Source: Phenylobacterium sp. (GTDB lineage: Bacteria; Pseudomonadota; Alphaproteobacteria; Caulobacterales; Caulobacteraceae). From it: DNA of 6,347 bases. The position numbers and the translations under genes are program-made. The stretch is from contig JAHUZY010000101.1 of assembly GCA_019264505.1 (NCBI GenBank), positions 1-6,347 of the forward strand, given 5' to 3'. Positions 1 to 6,189 of the stretch are shown here, one piece after another (within the stretch, counting starts at the first letter, position 1; every line of letters begins with the position of its first letter). The notes below the pieces were generated by a model. It saw only the letters and a program-made list of their open reading frames with translations, was not told where the DNA came from and made no database searches.

Positions 1-594
1 GCCCAACACCTTCTCGGCCATGAAGGCGGTCTTGCTGAAGAAGGCGAACGGCAACAGCACGAAGCCGGCGAGCGTCACCAGCTTGAACTCGATCAGCGTC
101 ACGAAAATCTGGATCGCCAGGATGAAGAAGGCGATGACGACAAGCGCCCAAGCGAGCAGCAACACGACGATCTGAACGAAGTTGGTGAAGAATGAGATTG
201 GACCGACCAGCTCGCCCGCAGCAACGACCAGCGGCTCACCCGCATCCAAGCCGGTCGCGGCGATGAAGCCGGGGCGCATGAAGTCGGCGATGCTCATGGC
301 ATCGCCCGTCGCCTTCAAGCCCAGCCCGGCGAAAGACTGGAACACGATCGTCGCCAGTGTCGAGAAATTGCCGATGATGAAGGCAAAGACGCCGATGTAG
401 AGCGTCTTTTTGATGAGGCGCTGAAGCACGTCCTCGTCGGCGCCCCATGCCCAGAACAGACCGGCAATCGTCAGGTCGATGGCGATCAGCGTGGTCGAAA
501 GGAACGCGATCTCGCCGCCGAGCAGTCCGAACCCGCTGTCGATGTAGGTCGTGAAAACCTGTAGGAAGTTGTCGATGATGCCGGTGTCGTTCAC
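1..594 (-). CDS. trbL: TrbL, P-type T4SS inner-membrane channel protein (N-terminal part, cut by window edge)
   Basis: TrbL is the VirB6-like polytopic inner-membrane protein of the conjugative channel. Only the first 198 codons are here; the frame is still open at base 1, and the family is usually about twice this length or more. The start is a GTG at 594-592 that overlaps the trbK stop as GTGA, with a good Shine-Dalgarno match (GGAAGG, 609-604) 9 bases upstream. The reading begins VNDTGIIDNFLQVFTTYID, followed by GLFWAWGADEDVLQRLIKKT around residues 45-64, wording typical of TrbL. Hydrophobic segments lie roughly at residues 28-50, 64-86, 139-164 and 168-187, consistent with several membrane spans. 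It is translationally coupled to trbK and last in the visible operon. The family call is firm; the C-terminal half cannot be judged. Confidence 0.95.
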   Translation of the reverse strand, partial: MNDTGIIDNFLQVFTTYIDSGFGLLGGEIAFLSTTLIAIDLTIAGLFWAWGADEDVLQRLIKKTLYIGVFAFIIGNFSTLATIVFQSFAGLGLKATGDAMSIADFMRPGFIAATGLDAGEPLVVAAGELVGPISFFTNFVQIVVLLLAWALVVIAFFILAIQIFVTLIEFKLVTLAGFVLLPFAFFSKTAFMAEKVLG

Positions 595-842
595 CGCTGA
601 TTGCCTTCCCTGCCGAAGAACCGGCGTTGATGCGCCGCCCATGCCGCCTCGCAGCCGGAATCCGGCATGGTGAGCGCGCGGCAACGCGCGAGTTCCGCCG
701 CTAAGGGATCGCGCTCGGCGCGTGCCGCCACGGCGTTGGCCGCCTCCGGCACGCGCGGCTCGGTGACGGCGGCGATCACCGCCACCGTCATCATGAGCCC
801 TGCCAGCGTGGCGACGCCGGCGATCTTGACGGCTGCCGACAT
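591..842 (-). CDS. trbK: TrbK-alt, putative entry exclusion protein
   Basis: This small protein of 83 residues sits between trbJ and trbL, where alphaproteobacterial trb operons carry the alternative TrbK. It has a short N-terminus, one hydrophobic segment (about residues 7-27, a membrane anchor or uncleaved signal), an Ala-rich linker, and a conserved-looking C-terminal block with Cys54 and Cys64 (LARCRAL, then CEAAWAAHQRRFFG). That Cys-Cys/AW/RRFFG pattern is what I know from the TrbK-alt family. Unlike RP4 TrbK, there is no lipobox cysteine near the N-terminus. The ATG at 842-840 lies 4 bases after the trbJ stop; a longer reading from 902 would overlap trbJ and has no support. No strong ribosome site is seen, so coupling to trbJ is likely. 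The entry-exclusion role is inferred from family and position. Confidence 0.88.
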   Translation of the reverse strand: MSAAVKIAGVATLAGLMMTVAVIAAVTEPRVPEAANAVAARAERDPLAAELARCRALTMPDSGCEAAWAAHQRRFFGREGNQR

Positions 843-846
843 CGGC

Positions 847-1563
847 TCAGTTGCCGAGGAAGCGGCGGAGGCGCTCGCGCCCCTCGGCTTCGGCGGCTGC
901 ATTTCGCGCCGCCTCCAGCGATTGCGCTCGGCCTTGAGCGGCCAGCAACGCCGCGATGTCGGCGAGCTGCTGCGATTGCAGCGCGAGAAGCTGGTTGCCG
1001 GCCGGAGCCGCTTGGAGCGCGCCTTGAGATGATTGGCTCGCCGACACGAGGCGGTTCATCGTCGCGCGCGAGCCGTCGATATTTCCAACGACGCCGGCCT
1101 GAACGCGGAGCGCGTCCTGAAACGCGCCTACGCTGGTCTCCCACCGCTCGCGCGCATTTGCGACGAGCTGCCGTTGCGGGACCGACATGGCGCCGGCTGT
1201 GTATCGGCTGGTGAAAGCCTGGTCGATCTGGCCCAAGTCATAGGCGATGCGCTGCGCCTGGCCGAGCAACTGCTGGGTCTGGCGCACCTGGCCCTGCAAC
1301 TCGGCGAGCGAGGATTGCGGGAGGCTCGCCAGATTGCGGGCCTCGTTGAGCAACGAAGTCGCCTGATTCTGTATCTGGCGAATCTGATTGTTGATCTGCT
1401 CCAGCGTGCGCGCGGCGGTCAGCACGTTCTGCGCATAGTTGGTCGGGTCATAGACGATCCCGCCGAACTGCGCGTAGGCCGGCACGGGCGCCGCGATCGG
1501 CGCGATGGTCGCGGTGGCGAGGACGCCGGCCAGAATGGCGCGGCGCAGGGGAAGTCGGGTCAT
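847..1563 (-). CDS. trbJ: TrbJ, periplasmic T4SS protein (VirB5-like)
   Basis: TrbJ is an exported, mostly helical component of the P-type mating apparatus, counted with the VirB5-like pilus-associated proteins. The 238-residue product begins MTRLPLRRAILAGV and has a clear signal peptide: basic n-region, hydrophobic core at residues 9-26, and a probable cleavage after AYA at residue 31. The mature part starts QFGGIVYDPTNYAQNVL, which is characteristic of TrbJ. Long Gln/Ala-rich helices with coiled-coil character follow (about residues 48-110 and 176-235), ending in RLRRFLGN. The start at 1563 overlaps the trbE stop as ATGA and has a strong Shine-Dalgarno AGGAG (1576-1572) 8 bases upstream. 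The frame stays open up to 1776, but that part lies inside trbE and would bury the signal peptide, so I reject it. Confidence 0.96.
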   Translation of the reverse strand: MTRLPLRRAILAGVLATATIAPIAAPVPAYAQFGGIVYDPTNYAQNVLTAARTLEQINNQIRQIQNQATSLLNEARNLASLPQSSLAELQGQVRQTQQLLGQAQRIAYDLGQIDQAFTSRYTAGAMSVPQRQLVANARERWETSVGAFQDALRVQAGVVGNIDGSRATMNRLVSASQSSQGALQAAPAGNQLLALQSQQLADIAALLAAQGRAQSLEAARNAAAEAEGRERLRRFLGN

Positions 1564-3995
1564 AGCGGTAACTCCTGCTGGCGGGGGGGAAGAAGCTCGA
1601 TCGCCCAGGCGCAGCCGCGATGGCGCAGCCATTCGGCCGCGAATGCGGTTTGGCCGTGAGTCTCGATGATGTCGGCGATGCGGAGCTGATCGGCCTTGGC
1701 CGACGCGGCGGCGAAGGCCAGCGCGACCTCGCCCAGCCCCAGCTCGAACAGCCGGTTGCCGCGCCGCGACTGGCAATAATAGTCGCGCTTGGGTATCGCC
1801 CGGCTGAGGATTTCGATCTGGCGGGCGTTAAGCCCGAACCGCTCGTAGATGGCGGCGATCTGCGGCTCGGCGGCGCGCTCGTTCGGCAGGAAGATGCGCG
1901 TCGGGCAGCTTTCGATGATGGCCGGGGCGATGCTCGACGTTTCGATGTCCGCAAGGCTCTGCGTGGCAAAGACGACGCTGGCGTTCTTCTTGCGAAGGGT
2001 CTTCAGCCACTCGCGGAGCTGCGCTGCGAAGTCCGGGCTGTCGAGAACCAGCCAGCCCTCGTCGATGATGATGAGTGTGGGCGAGCCGTCCAGCCGCCCG
2101 CCGATCCGGTGGAACAGGTAGGACAAAACGGCGGCGGCGGAGCCGGCGCCGACCAGTCCTTCGGTCTCGAACGCCTGCACGGCGGCTTCGCCCAAGCGCT
2201 CGTCCTCGGCGTCGAGAAGCCGGCCCCACGGCCCGCCGATGCAATACGAGGCGAGCGCCTGTTTGAGCTGCTGGTTCTGCAACAGCACGGCAAGGCCGGT
2301 CAGCGTGCGTTCGCTAACCGGCGCCGACGCCAGGGAGTTGAGCGCCGACCAGATATGCTCCTTAGCCTGCGGATCGACCGCGACGCCTTCGGACGCGAGG
2401 ATCGCCGCCAGCCATTCCGCCGCCCACGCTCGCTCGGCCGGATCGTCGATGCGGGCGAGCGGTTGGAGCTGCACCCCGTCGCCGGTTTCGTCGGCAAGCA
2501 TTCCGCCGAGATCCTGCCAGTCGCCGCCCATGCCGATCGAGGCGGCGCGGATGCTGCCGCCGAAGTCGAAGGCAAAGACCTGGCTGTTCTCGTAACGGCG
2601 GAACTGCATCGCCATCAGCGCGAGCAGGACCGATTTGCCGGCGCCGGTCGGGCCGACAATCAGCGTGTGGCCGACATCGCCGACGTGAAGGGAAAACCGG
2701 AACGGGGTCGAGCCTTCGGTTCTTGCGTAGAGCAAGGGGGCTGCACCGAAATGCTCGTCCCGTTCCGGCCCCGCCCATACTGCTGACAGGGGGATCAGGT
2801 GGGCGAGATTGATGGTGGAAATCGGGGGCTGGCGAACATTGGCGTAGGTGTGGCCGGGAAGGCTGCCCAGCCACGCCTCGATCGCGTTCATGCCCTCGGG
2901 AATGACGGTGAAATCGCGGCCCTGAATAACCTTCTCGACGAGCCTCAGCTTCTCGGCCGCGATGGCGGGATCGCGGTCCCACACCGTCACCGTGGCGGTG
3001 ACATAGGCCATGCCGGCATAGTCGGCGCCCAGCTCCTGCAAGGCGGTGTCGGCGTCGGCGGCCTTGTTCGAGGCGTCGCTGTCGAGCAGCGTGCTCGCCT
3101 CGTTGGTCATCACCTCCTTCAAGATGGCGGCGACGGATTTGCGCTTGGCGAACCACTGGCGACGGATGCGGGTAAGCAGCTTCGTCGCGTCGGTCTTGTC
3201 GAGCATGATCGCGCGGGTGGACCAGCGATAGCCGAACGCCAGTCGGTTCAGCTCGTCGAGCAGCCCCGGAAACGTCGAGCTGGGAAAGCCGGTAATGGTG
3301 AGGATGCGGAGATGATGGTCGCCCAGGCAAGGTTCCAGCCCGCCGGTCAACGGCTCATCGGCGAGCAGCGCGTCGAGGTGCATCGGGGTTTCCGGCACGC
3401 GCACACGCTGTCGCCGCGTCGAGATCGTCGAGTGGAGGTAGGTCAGCGTCTCGCCGTCATCGAGCCAGCGGACCTCGGGCACGAAACCCTCGACCAAATT
3501 GAGCACGCGGTCGCTACGATCGGTGAAGCCTTTGAGCAGCTCCCACGGATCGACGCCGGTGGTGGACCGGCCCTCGTAAAGCCAGCCTTCGGCCCGCGCG
3601 GCGTCCTCGGCCGGCGGCATCCACAGCAACGTCAGGAAATAGGCGCTCTCGAAATGCGCGCCTTCCTCACGGAACTGTTCGCGGCGCTCCATATCGACCA
3701 GCGCAGAAACGGGATCGGGAAACTCGGACTCGGGGTAATCGAGCGCGGGACTGCGCTGCGCCTCCACGAAGATCGCCCAACCGGAGCCCAGGCGCCGGAG
3801 TGAACTGTTCAAGCGTGCCGTGGTGGCGACCAGCTCGGCCGGCGTCGCACTGTCGAGATCAGGGCCGCGGAAGCGTGCGGTGCGCTGGAACGAACCGTCC
3901 TTGTTGAGCACGACACCTTCGCCGACCAACGCGGCCCAAGGCAGGAAGTCCGCAAGGTACGCGGCCTTGCTGCGATATTCGCGCAAGCTCATCAT
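1560..3995 (-). CDS. trbE: TrbE, VirB4-family conjugation ATPase
   Basis: TrbE is the large VirB4-type ATPase at the inner-membrane base of the channel, which powers pilus assembly and substrate transfer. The product has 811 residues, normal for the family. The N-terminal domain begins MMSLREYRSKAAYLADFLPW; a CagE/TrbE/VirB domain covers roughly residues 180-400. The C-terminal RecA-like domain has Walker A GPTGAGKS (448-455), Walker B LIIIDEG with Asp645-Glu646, and a downstream FATQS motif (676-680). All expected catalytic motifs are present, so the protein looks intact. I chose the ATG at 3995-3993 because it overlaps the trbD stop as ATGA and gives the usual N-terminus. ATGs at 4007 and 3992 are in the same frame and close by, so the exact start is uncertain by a few residues. 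The frame runs open to 4322, but that part overlaps trbD. Confidence 0.98.
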   Translation of the reverse strand: MMSLREYRSKAAYLADFLPWAALVGEGVVLNKDGSFQRTARFRGPDLDSATPAELVATTARLNSSLRRLGSGWAIFVEAQRSPALDYPESEFPDPVSALVDMERREQFREEGAHFESAYFLTLLWMPPAEDAARAEGWLYEGRSTTGVDPWELLKGFTDRSDRVLNLVEGFVPEVRWLDDGETLTYLHSTISTRRQRVRVPETPMHLDALLADEPLTGGLEPCLGDHHLRILTITGFPSSTFPGLLDELNRLAFGYRWSTRAIMLDKTDATKLLTRIRRQWFAKRKSVAAILKEVMTNEASTLLDSDASNKAADADTALQELGADYAGMAYVTATVTVWDRDPAIAAEKLRLVEKVIQGRDFTVIPEGMNAIEAWLGSLPGHTYANVRQPPISTINLAHLIPLSAVWAGPERDEHFGAAPLLYARTEGSTPFRFSLHVGDVGHTLIVGPTGAGKSVLLALMAMQFRRYENSQVFAFDFGGSIRAASIGMGGDWQDLGGMLADETGDGVQLQPLARIDDPAERAWAAEWLAAILASEGVAVDPQAKEHIWSALNSLASAPVSERTLTGLAVLLQNQQLKQALASYCIGGPWGRLLDAEDERLGEAAVQAFETEGLVGAGSAAAVLSYLFHRIGGRLDGSPTLIIIDEGWLVLDSPDFAAQLREWLKTLRKKNASVVFATQSLADIETSSIAPAIIESCPTRIFLPNERAAEPQIAAIYERFGLNARQIEILSRAIPKRDYYCQSRRGNRLFELGLGEVALAFAAASAKADQLRIADIIETHGQTAFAAEWLRHRGCAWAIELLPPRQQELPL

Positions 3996-4264
3996 GGCTG
4001 CATCCATGTCGGGAAGCGGAGATGGCGCCGGGCCACGTCCACGAACTGCGGATCGCGTCGTGCAACCCATACGGAAAGCGCGTGGCCGATCGCCCAGATG
4101 ACCAGGCCGGCGATCCAGAGACGCAGGCCGAGCCCGATCGCGCCGGCCAGCGTCCCGTTGACGATGGCGAGCGACCGCGGCGCGCCGCCGAGCAAAATCG
4201 GCTCGGTCAGCGCCCGGTGGACGGGGGCATAGAAGCCCGCGATCGGTTCGGCTGCGTCCTGCAT
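3992..4264 (-). CDS. trbD: TrbD, VirB3-like inner-membrane T4SS protein
   Basis: TrbD is the VirB3-like small membrane protein that works next to the VirB4-type ATPase. Its 90 residues begin MQDAAEPIAGFYAPVHRALT and carry the family-typical block RALTEPILLGGAPRSLAIVN (residues 17-36). A hydrophobic stretch at about residues 32-67, interrupted by R48, could form one or two membrane spans. The tail holds ARRDPQFVDVARRHLRFP, also typical of TrbD. The ATG at 4264-4262 shares one base with the trbC stop (TGATG), and the gene's own stop overlaps trbE as ATGA. A longer in-frame reading to 4708 would run through trbC and into trbB and is not real. In some T4SS, VirB3 and VirB4 are fused; here they are separate. 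Confidence 0.96.
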   Translation of the reverse strand: MQDAAEPIAGFYAPVHRALTEPILLGGAPRSLAIVNGTLAGAIGLGLRLWIAGLVIWAIGHALSVWVARRDPQFVDVARRHLRFPTWMQP

Positions 4265-4596
4265 CAGACGAGCGCCCCGCCGCCGAACGAGAAGAACGAC
4301 AGGAAGAAGCTCGACGCGGCAAAGGCGATGCTGAGACCGAACACGATCTGGATCAGCCGGCGGAAGCCGCCGGAAGTATCGCCGAAAGCCAGCGTCAGGC
4401 CGGTCACGATGATGATGATGACCGCGACGATTTTCGCCACCGGCCCCTCGATGCTTTCGAGGATGCTTTGCAGCGGCGCTTCCCACGGCATCGACGATCC
4501 GCCCGCGTGGGCCGGAACGGCAAAGGTCAGCGCGACGACGCTGGCGGTGGTGGCGAGCATGGCGCGACGCGCGCCATGCCGAATGGCATGGATCAT
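4264..4596 (-). CDS. trbC: TrbC, conjugative pilin precursor (VirB2-like)
   Basis: TrbC is the major pilus subunit. The 110-residue precursor has a signal peptide with basic start ([11 protein letters not shown]), hydrophobic core at residues 13-28 and a probable cleavage after AHA at residue 31. The mature part starts GGSSMPWEAPLQSILESIEG, with the PWE-PL and GPVA elements seen in TrbC pilins. Two hydrophobic spans follow (about 53-71 and 80-103) separated by a short loop, FGDTSGGFRR, as in VirB2/TrbC. The protein ends FFSFGGGALV, with very little after the GGG. The ATG at 4596-4594 overlaps the trbB stop as ATGA and has a Shine-Dalgarno GGAG (4607-4604) 7 bases upstream. In RP4 the homologue is cyclised by the TraF peptidase; whether that happens here is inference, and no such peptidase is encoded in the window. 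Confidence 0.96.
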   Translation of the reverse strand: MIHAIRHGARRAMLATTASVVALTFAVPAHAGGSSMPWEAPLQSILESIEGPVAKIVAVIIIIVTGLTLAFGDTSGGFRRLIQIVFGLSIAFAASSFFLSFFSFGGGALV

Positions 4597-5645
4597 GGCA
4601 GGTCTCCGGGCTGGGGTTTGGGAAGCAGGGTAAGGCGGTAGTCGCCGGTCGCGGCGTCGAGTCCTTCGACGCGGGCCAGCTCGGCGAGACGCCGGCCGTG
4701 CGCGTCACGGACCAGCACGGCGATCAGGTCGATGGTCTCGGCGATCAGCGCGCGAGGGACTGTCACGACCGCCTCTTGAACGAGTTGCTCCATGCGGCGG
4801 AGCGCGCCAAGTGCGGTGCCGGCGTGAATGGTTCCGATGCCGCCCGGATGGCCGGTGCCCCAGGCTTTGATGAGGTCGAGCGCCTCGGCGCCGCGCACCT
4901 CTCCGATCGGGATGCGATCCGGCCTAAGCCGTAACGACGAACGGACCAGCTCGGACAGCGACACCACGCCGTCCTTCGTCCGCATGGCGACGAGGTTGGG
5001 CGCAGCGCATTGCAGCTCGCGCGTGTCTTCGATCAGAACGATGCGGTCGGTCGTCTTGGCGACTTCGGCCAAGAGCGCGTTGACCAGCGTGGTCTTGCCG
5101 CTGCCGGTGCCGCCGGCGACGAGAATGTTGGCGCGAGCCGATACGCCTTCGCGCAGCGCCGTCGCCGCGTCGGCCGACATGATCCCGGCGGTGGCGTAGT
5201 CGTCAAGCGTGAACACCGCGACGGCGGGCTTGCGGATAGCGAAGGCGGGAGCCGCTACGACAGGCGGCAGCAAGCCCTCGAATCGTTCGCCGCCCTCGGG
5301 CAGTTCTGCCGACACGCGGGGACTGCGCGCATGAACCTCGACGCCGACATGATGAGCGACCAGGCGCACGATGCGTTCGCCATCGGCGGCGGTCAGCGTC
5401 TCGCCGGTATCGCTAACGCCTTCGCCGAGCCGATCGAGCCACAACCTCCCGTCCGGGTTTAGCATCACCTCGATCACGGTCGGGTCGTCCAGCCATGCCG
5501 AGATCGACGGCCCGAGCGCGGTGCGCAGCATCCGCGCGCCGCGCGTCTTGGCCTCGGATCGGATCGGATGAACGGTCAAGGAACTGGCCCTGCGAAGGGC
5601 CGGGCGAACCGCCGCCCGGCTGTCGGGGCACAGCAAGAGACGCAT
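4593..5645 (-). CDS. trbB: TrbB, VirB11-family secretion ATPase
   Basis: TrbB is the cytoplasmic hexameric VirB11-type ATPase of the conjugation machine. Counting from the ATG at 5645 (350 residues), the N-terminal domain includes [17 protein letters not shown] (39-55) and [14 protein letters not shown] (60-73). The ATPase domain has Walker A GGTGSGKT (178-185), Asp box VLIEDTREL (203-211), Walker B region RIPIGEVRG (244-252) and His box [15 protein letters not shown] (263-277). All motifs are intact. The start is not settled: the family is usually about 320 residues, so a TTG at 5579 (328 residues, beginning just before [16 protein letters not shown]) is a serious alternative. The ATG at 5531 (312 residues) looks slightly short. 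The ATG at 5645 has only a weak ribosome site (AGAAG). It heads the tightly coupled trb cluster and overlaps trbC by 4 bases. Confidence 0.96.
   Translation of the reverse strand: MRLLLCPDSRAAVRPALRRASSLTVHPIRSEAKTRGARMLRTALGPSISAWLDDPTVIEVMLNPDGRLWLDRLGEGVSDTGETLTAADGERIVRLVAHHVGVEVHARSPRVSAELPEGGERFEGLLPPVVAAPAFAIRKPAVAVFTLDDYATAGIMSADAATALREGVSARANILVAGGTGSGKTTLVNALLAEVAKTTDRIVLIEDTRELQCAAPNLVAMRTKDGVVSLSELVRSSLRLRPDRIPIGEVRGAEALDLIKAWGTGHPGGIGTIHAGTALGALRRMEQLVQEAVVTVPRALIAETIDLIAVLVRDAHGRRLAELARVEGLDAATGDYRLTLLPKPQPGDLP
5586..5601. repeat. Small perfect hairpin near the trbB start
   Basis: GGCCCT, four loop bases GCGA, then AGGGCC form a perfect 6-bp stem with a tetraloop. It lies 6 bases upstream of the alternative TTG start of trbB (5579) but inside the coding region if the ATG at 5645 is used. 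As RNA it could influence initiation at the downstream start. A small GC-rich palindrome can also occur by chance in this sequence, so function is inference only. Confidence 0.4.
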
Positions 5646-5652
5646 AAATACT

Positions 5653-5697
5653 TCTGCCGCAACAGCTACTTGCTGGCGTAGTAGAGGGGGCGGCAGA
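5653..5697. promoter_or_regulatory. 45-bp two-tier dyad upstream of trbB; candidate operator or leader hairpin
   Basis: On the plus strand, outer arms TCTGCCGC (5653-5660) and GCGGCAGA (5690-5697) are perfect reverse complements. Inner arms CTACT (5666-5670) and AGTAG (5680-5684) are also perfect, and both pairs share the same centre at base 5675. Equal 5-base stretches separate outer from inner arms on each side. The element fills most of the 106-base gap between the CopG-like gene and trbB and ends 7 bases before the ATG at 5645. It may be an operator for the neighbouring ribbon-helix-helix protein, or an RNA stem-loop in the trbB leader whose 3' arm touches the weak ribosome site. There is no T-run after it, so it does not look like an intrinsic terminator. 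The symmetry is seen; the role is inferred. Confidence 0.5.
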
Positions 5698-5700
5698 TAC

Positions 5701-5744
5701 GTGGTCGGCGGCGGAATTGCTTTTCGACTACGCGGTGGTTGGCG
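5701..5744. repeat. 10-bp imperfect direct repeat in the copG-trbB gap
   Basis: GTGGTCGGCG at 5701-5710 recurs as GTGGTTGGCG at 5735-5744, with one mismatch and 34 bases from start to start. It sits just upstream (relative to trbB transcription) of the larger dyad. Ribbon-helix-helix proteins often bind repeated short sites, so this could be part of a regulatory region. It may equally be chance in GC-rich DNA. Confidence 0.25.
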
Positions 5745-5751
5745 TGTCTAT

Positions 5752-6180
5752 TCAGTCCGACTCAGTCGAAGTGGAGCGCGGCCAGACATCTTCCGGTATC
5801 TCGTCCCTCAAGCTCTTGCCGCTGGCGAAGCGCCGGCCGAGCGTCTCGACGAAACCCTCGTAGCGCTTGCGTCCCTTCACCTGCGCGGCCGCTTGATCCT
5901 CGTCGGGCAATGGCGGCGTCACCGTCAGCCAGAACCGCACAAACAACGTCAGTGCCTCAATCGTGAGTCCGGTGTCGCGCTCAAGCCGCTGGACCTGACG
6001 CGACAAGCGATCGAGCCGTCGAGCGAACGCCGCCTCCATCCGGTCGGCGCCGTCCGGCGAGAGGTAGGAGGCGACCGCCGCCTCCACGATTGCCGAGCGA
6101 GAGATGCGGCGGCGGATCGCCAGCTCGTCAACCTGCTTGGCGAGCGCTGGCGGAAAATAGACATTGAGCCGGACGCGCAT
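5752..6180 (-). CDS. CopG/ribbon-helix-helix family transcriptional regulator of the tra/trb locus
   Basis: This is a 142-residue predicted DNA-binding protein. The N-terminus MRVRLNVYFPPALAKQVDEL gives the beta-strand (residues 2-9, alternating R-R-N) and first helix of a ribbon-helix-helix fold. The second helix, SRSAIVEAAVASYL (27-40), completes it. Such proteins dimerise and contact DNA through the strand. A charged helical stretch (about 46-70) with coiled-coil character follows, then a hydrophobic segment (LTLFVRFWLTVTPPLP, 77-92) and a basic/acidic tail, so it is longer than minimal CopG proteins. A CopG-like gene between traG and trbB is a recurrent arrangement in alphaproteobacterial conjugative elements. 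It starts 9 bases after the traG stop, so the two are probably co-transcribed. Its target is unknown; the dyad just downstream is the obvious candidate. A purely structural role for the C-terminal half cannot be excluded. Confidence 0.9.
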   Translation of the reverse strand: MRVRLNVYFPPALAKQVDELAIRRRISRSAIVEAAVASYLSPDGADRMEAAFARRLDRLSRQVQRLERDTGLTIEALTLFVRFWLTVTPPLPDEDQAAAQVKGRKRYEGFVETLGRRFASGKSLRDEIPEDVWPRSTSTESD

Positions 6181-6189
6181 GATCGCCGC

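Noticed and set aside
1564..1776. Upstream extension of the trbJ reading frame
   Set aside because: It overlaps the trbE 3' end, is Arg-rich, and would place the signal peptide internally. The start at 1563 has a strong ribosome site and an ATGA overlap.
1620..2786. Long plus-strand open frame (388 codons) antisense to trbE
   Set aside because: It lies wholly opposite trbE, which has all ATPase motifs. Its translation is low-complexity and without family features, as expected from codon bias on the opposite strand of GC-rich DNA.
2799..3803. Second long plus-strand open frame (334 codons) antisense to trbE
   Set aside because: Same reason: a mirror of the trbE codon pattern, with no recognisable domain, ribosome site or gene context.
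3996..4322. Upstream extension of the trbE reading frame
   Set aside because: It would cover all of trbD and part of trbC. The ATGA junction at 3995 and the normal TrbE N-terminus place the start there.
5653..5697. Intrinsic transcription terminator after the CopG-like gene
   Set aside because: The stem is interrupted by a 5-by-5 internal loop and is not followed by a T-run on the transcribed strand, so a regulatory dyad is more likely.
5640..5751. Sigma-70-type promoter for trbB, using the AT-rich TATTTAT just upstream of the ATG as a -10
   Set aside because: A -10-like hexamer is present but I see no acceptable -35 at the right spacing. Alphaproteobacterial promoters are hard to judge by eye, so I do not list one.
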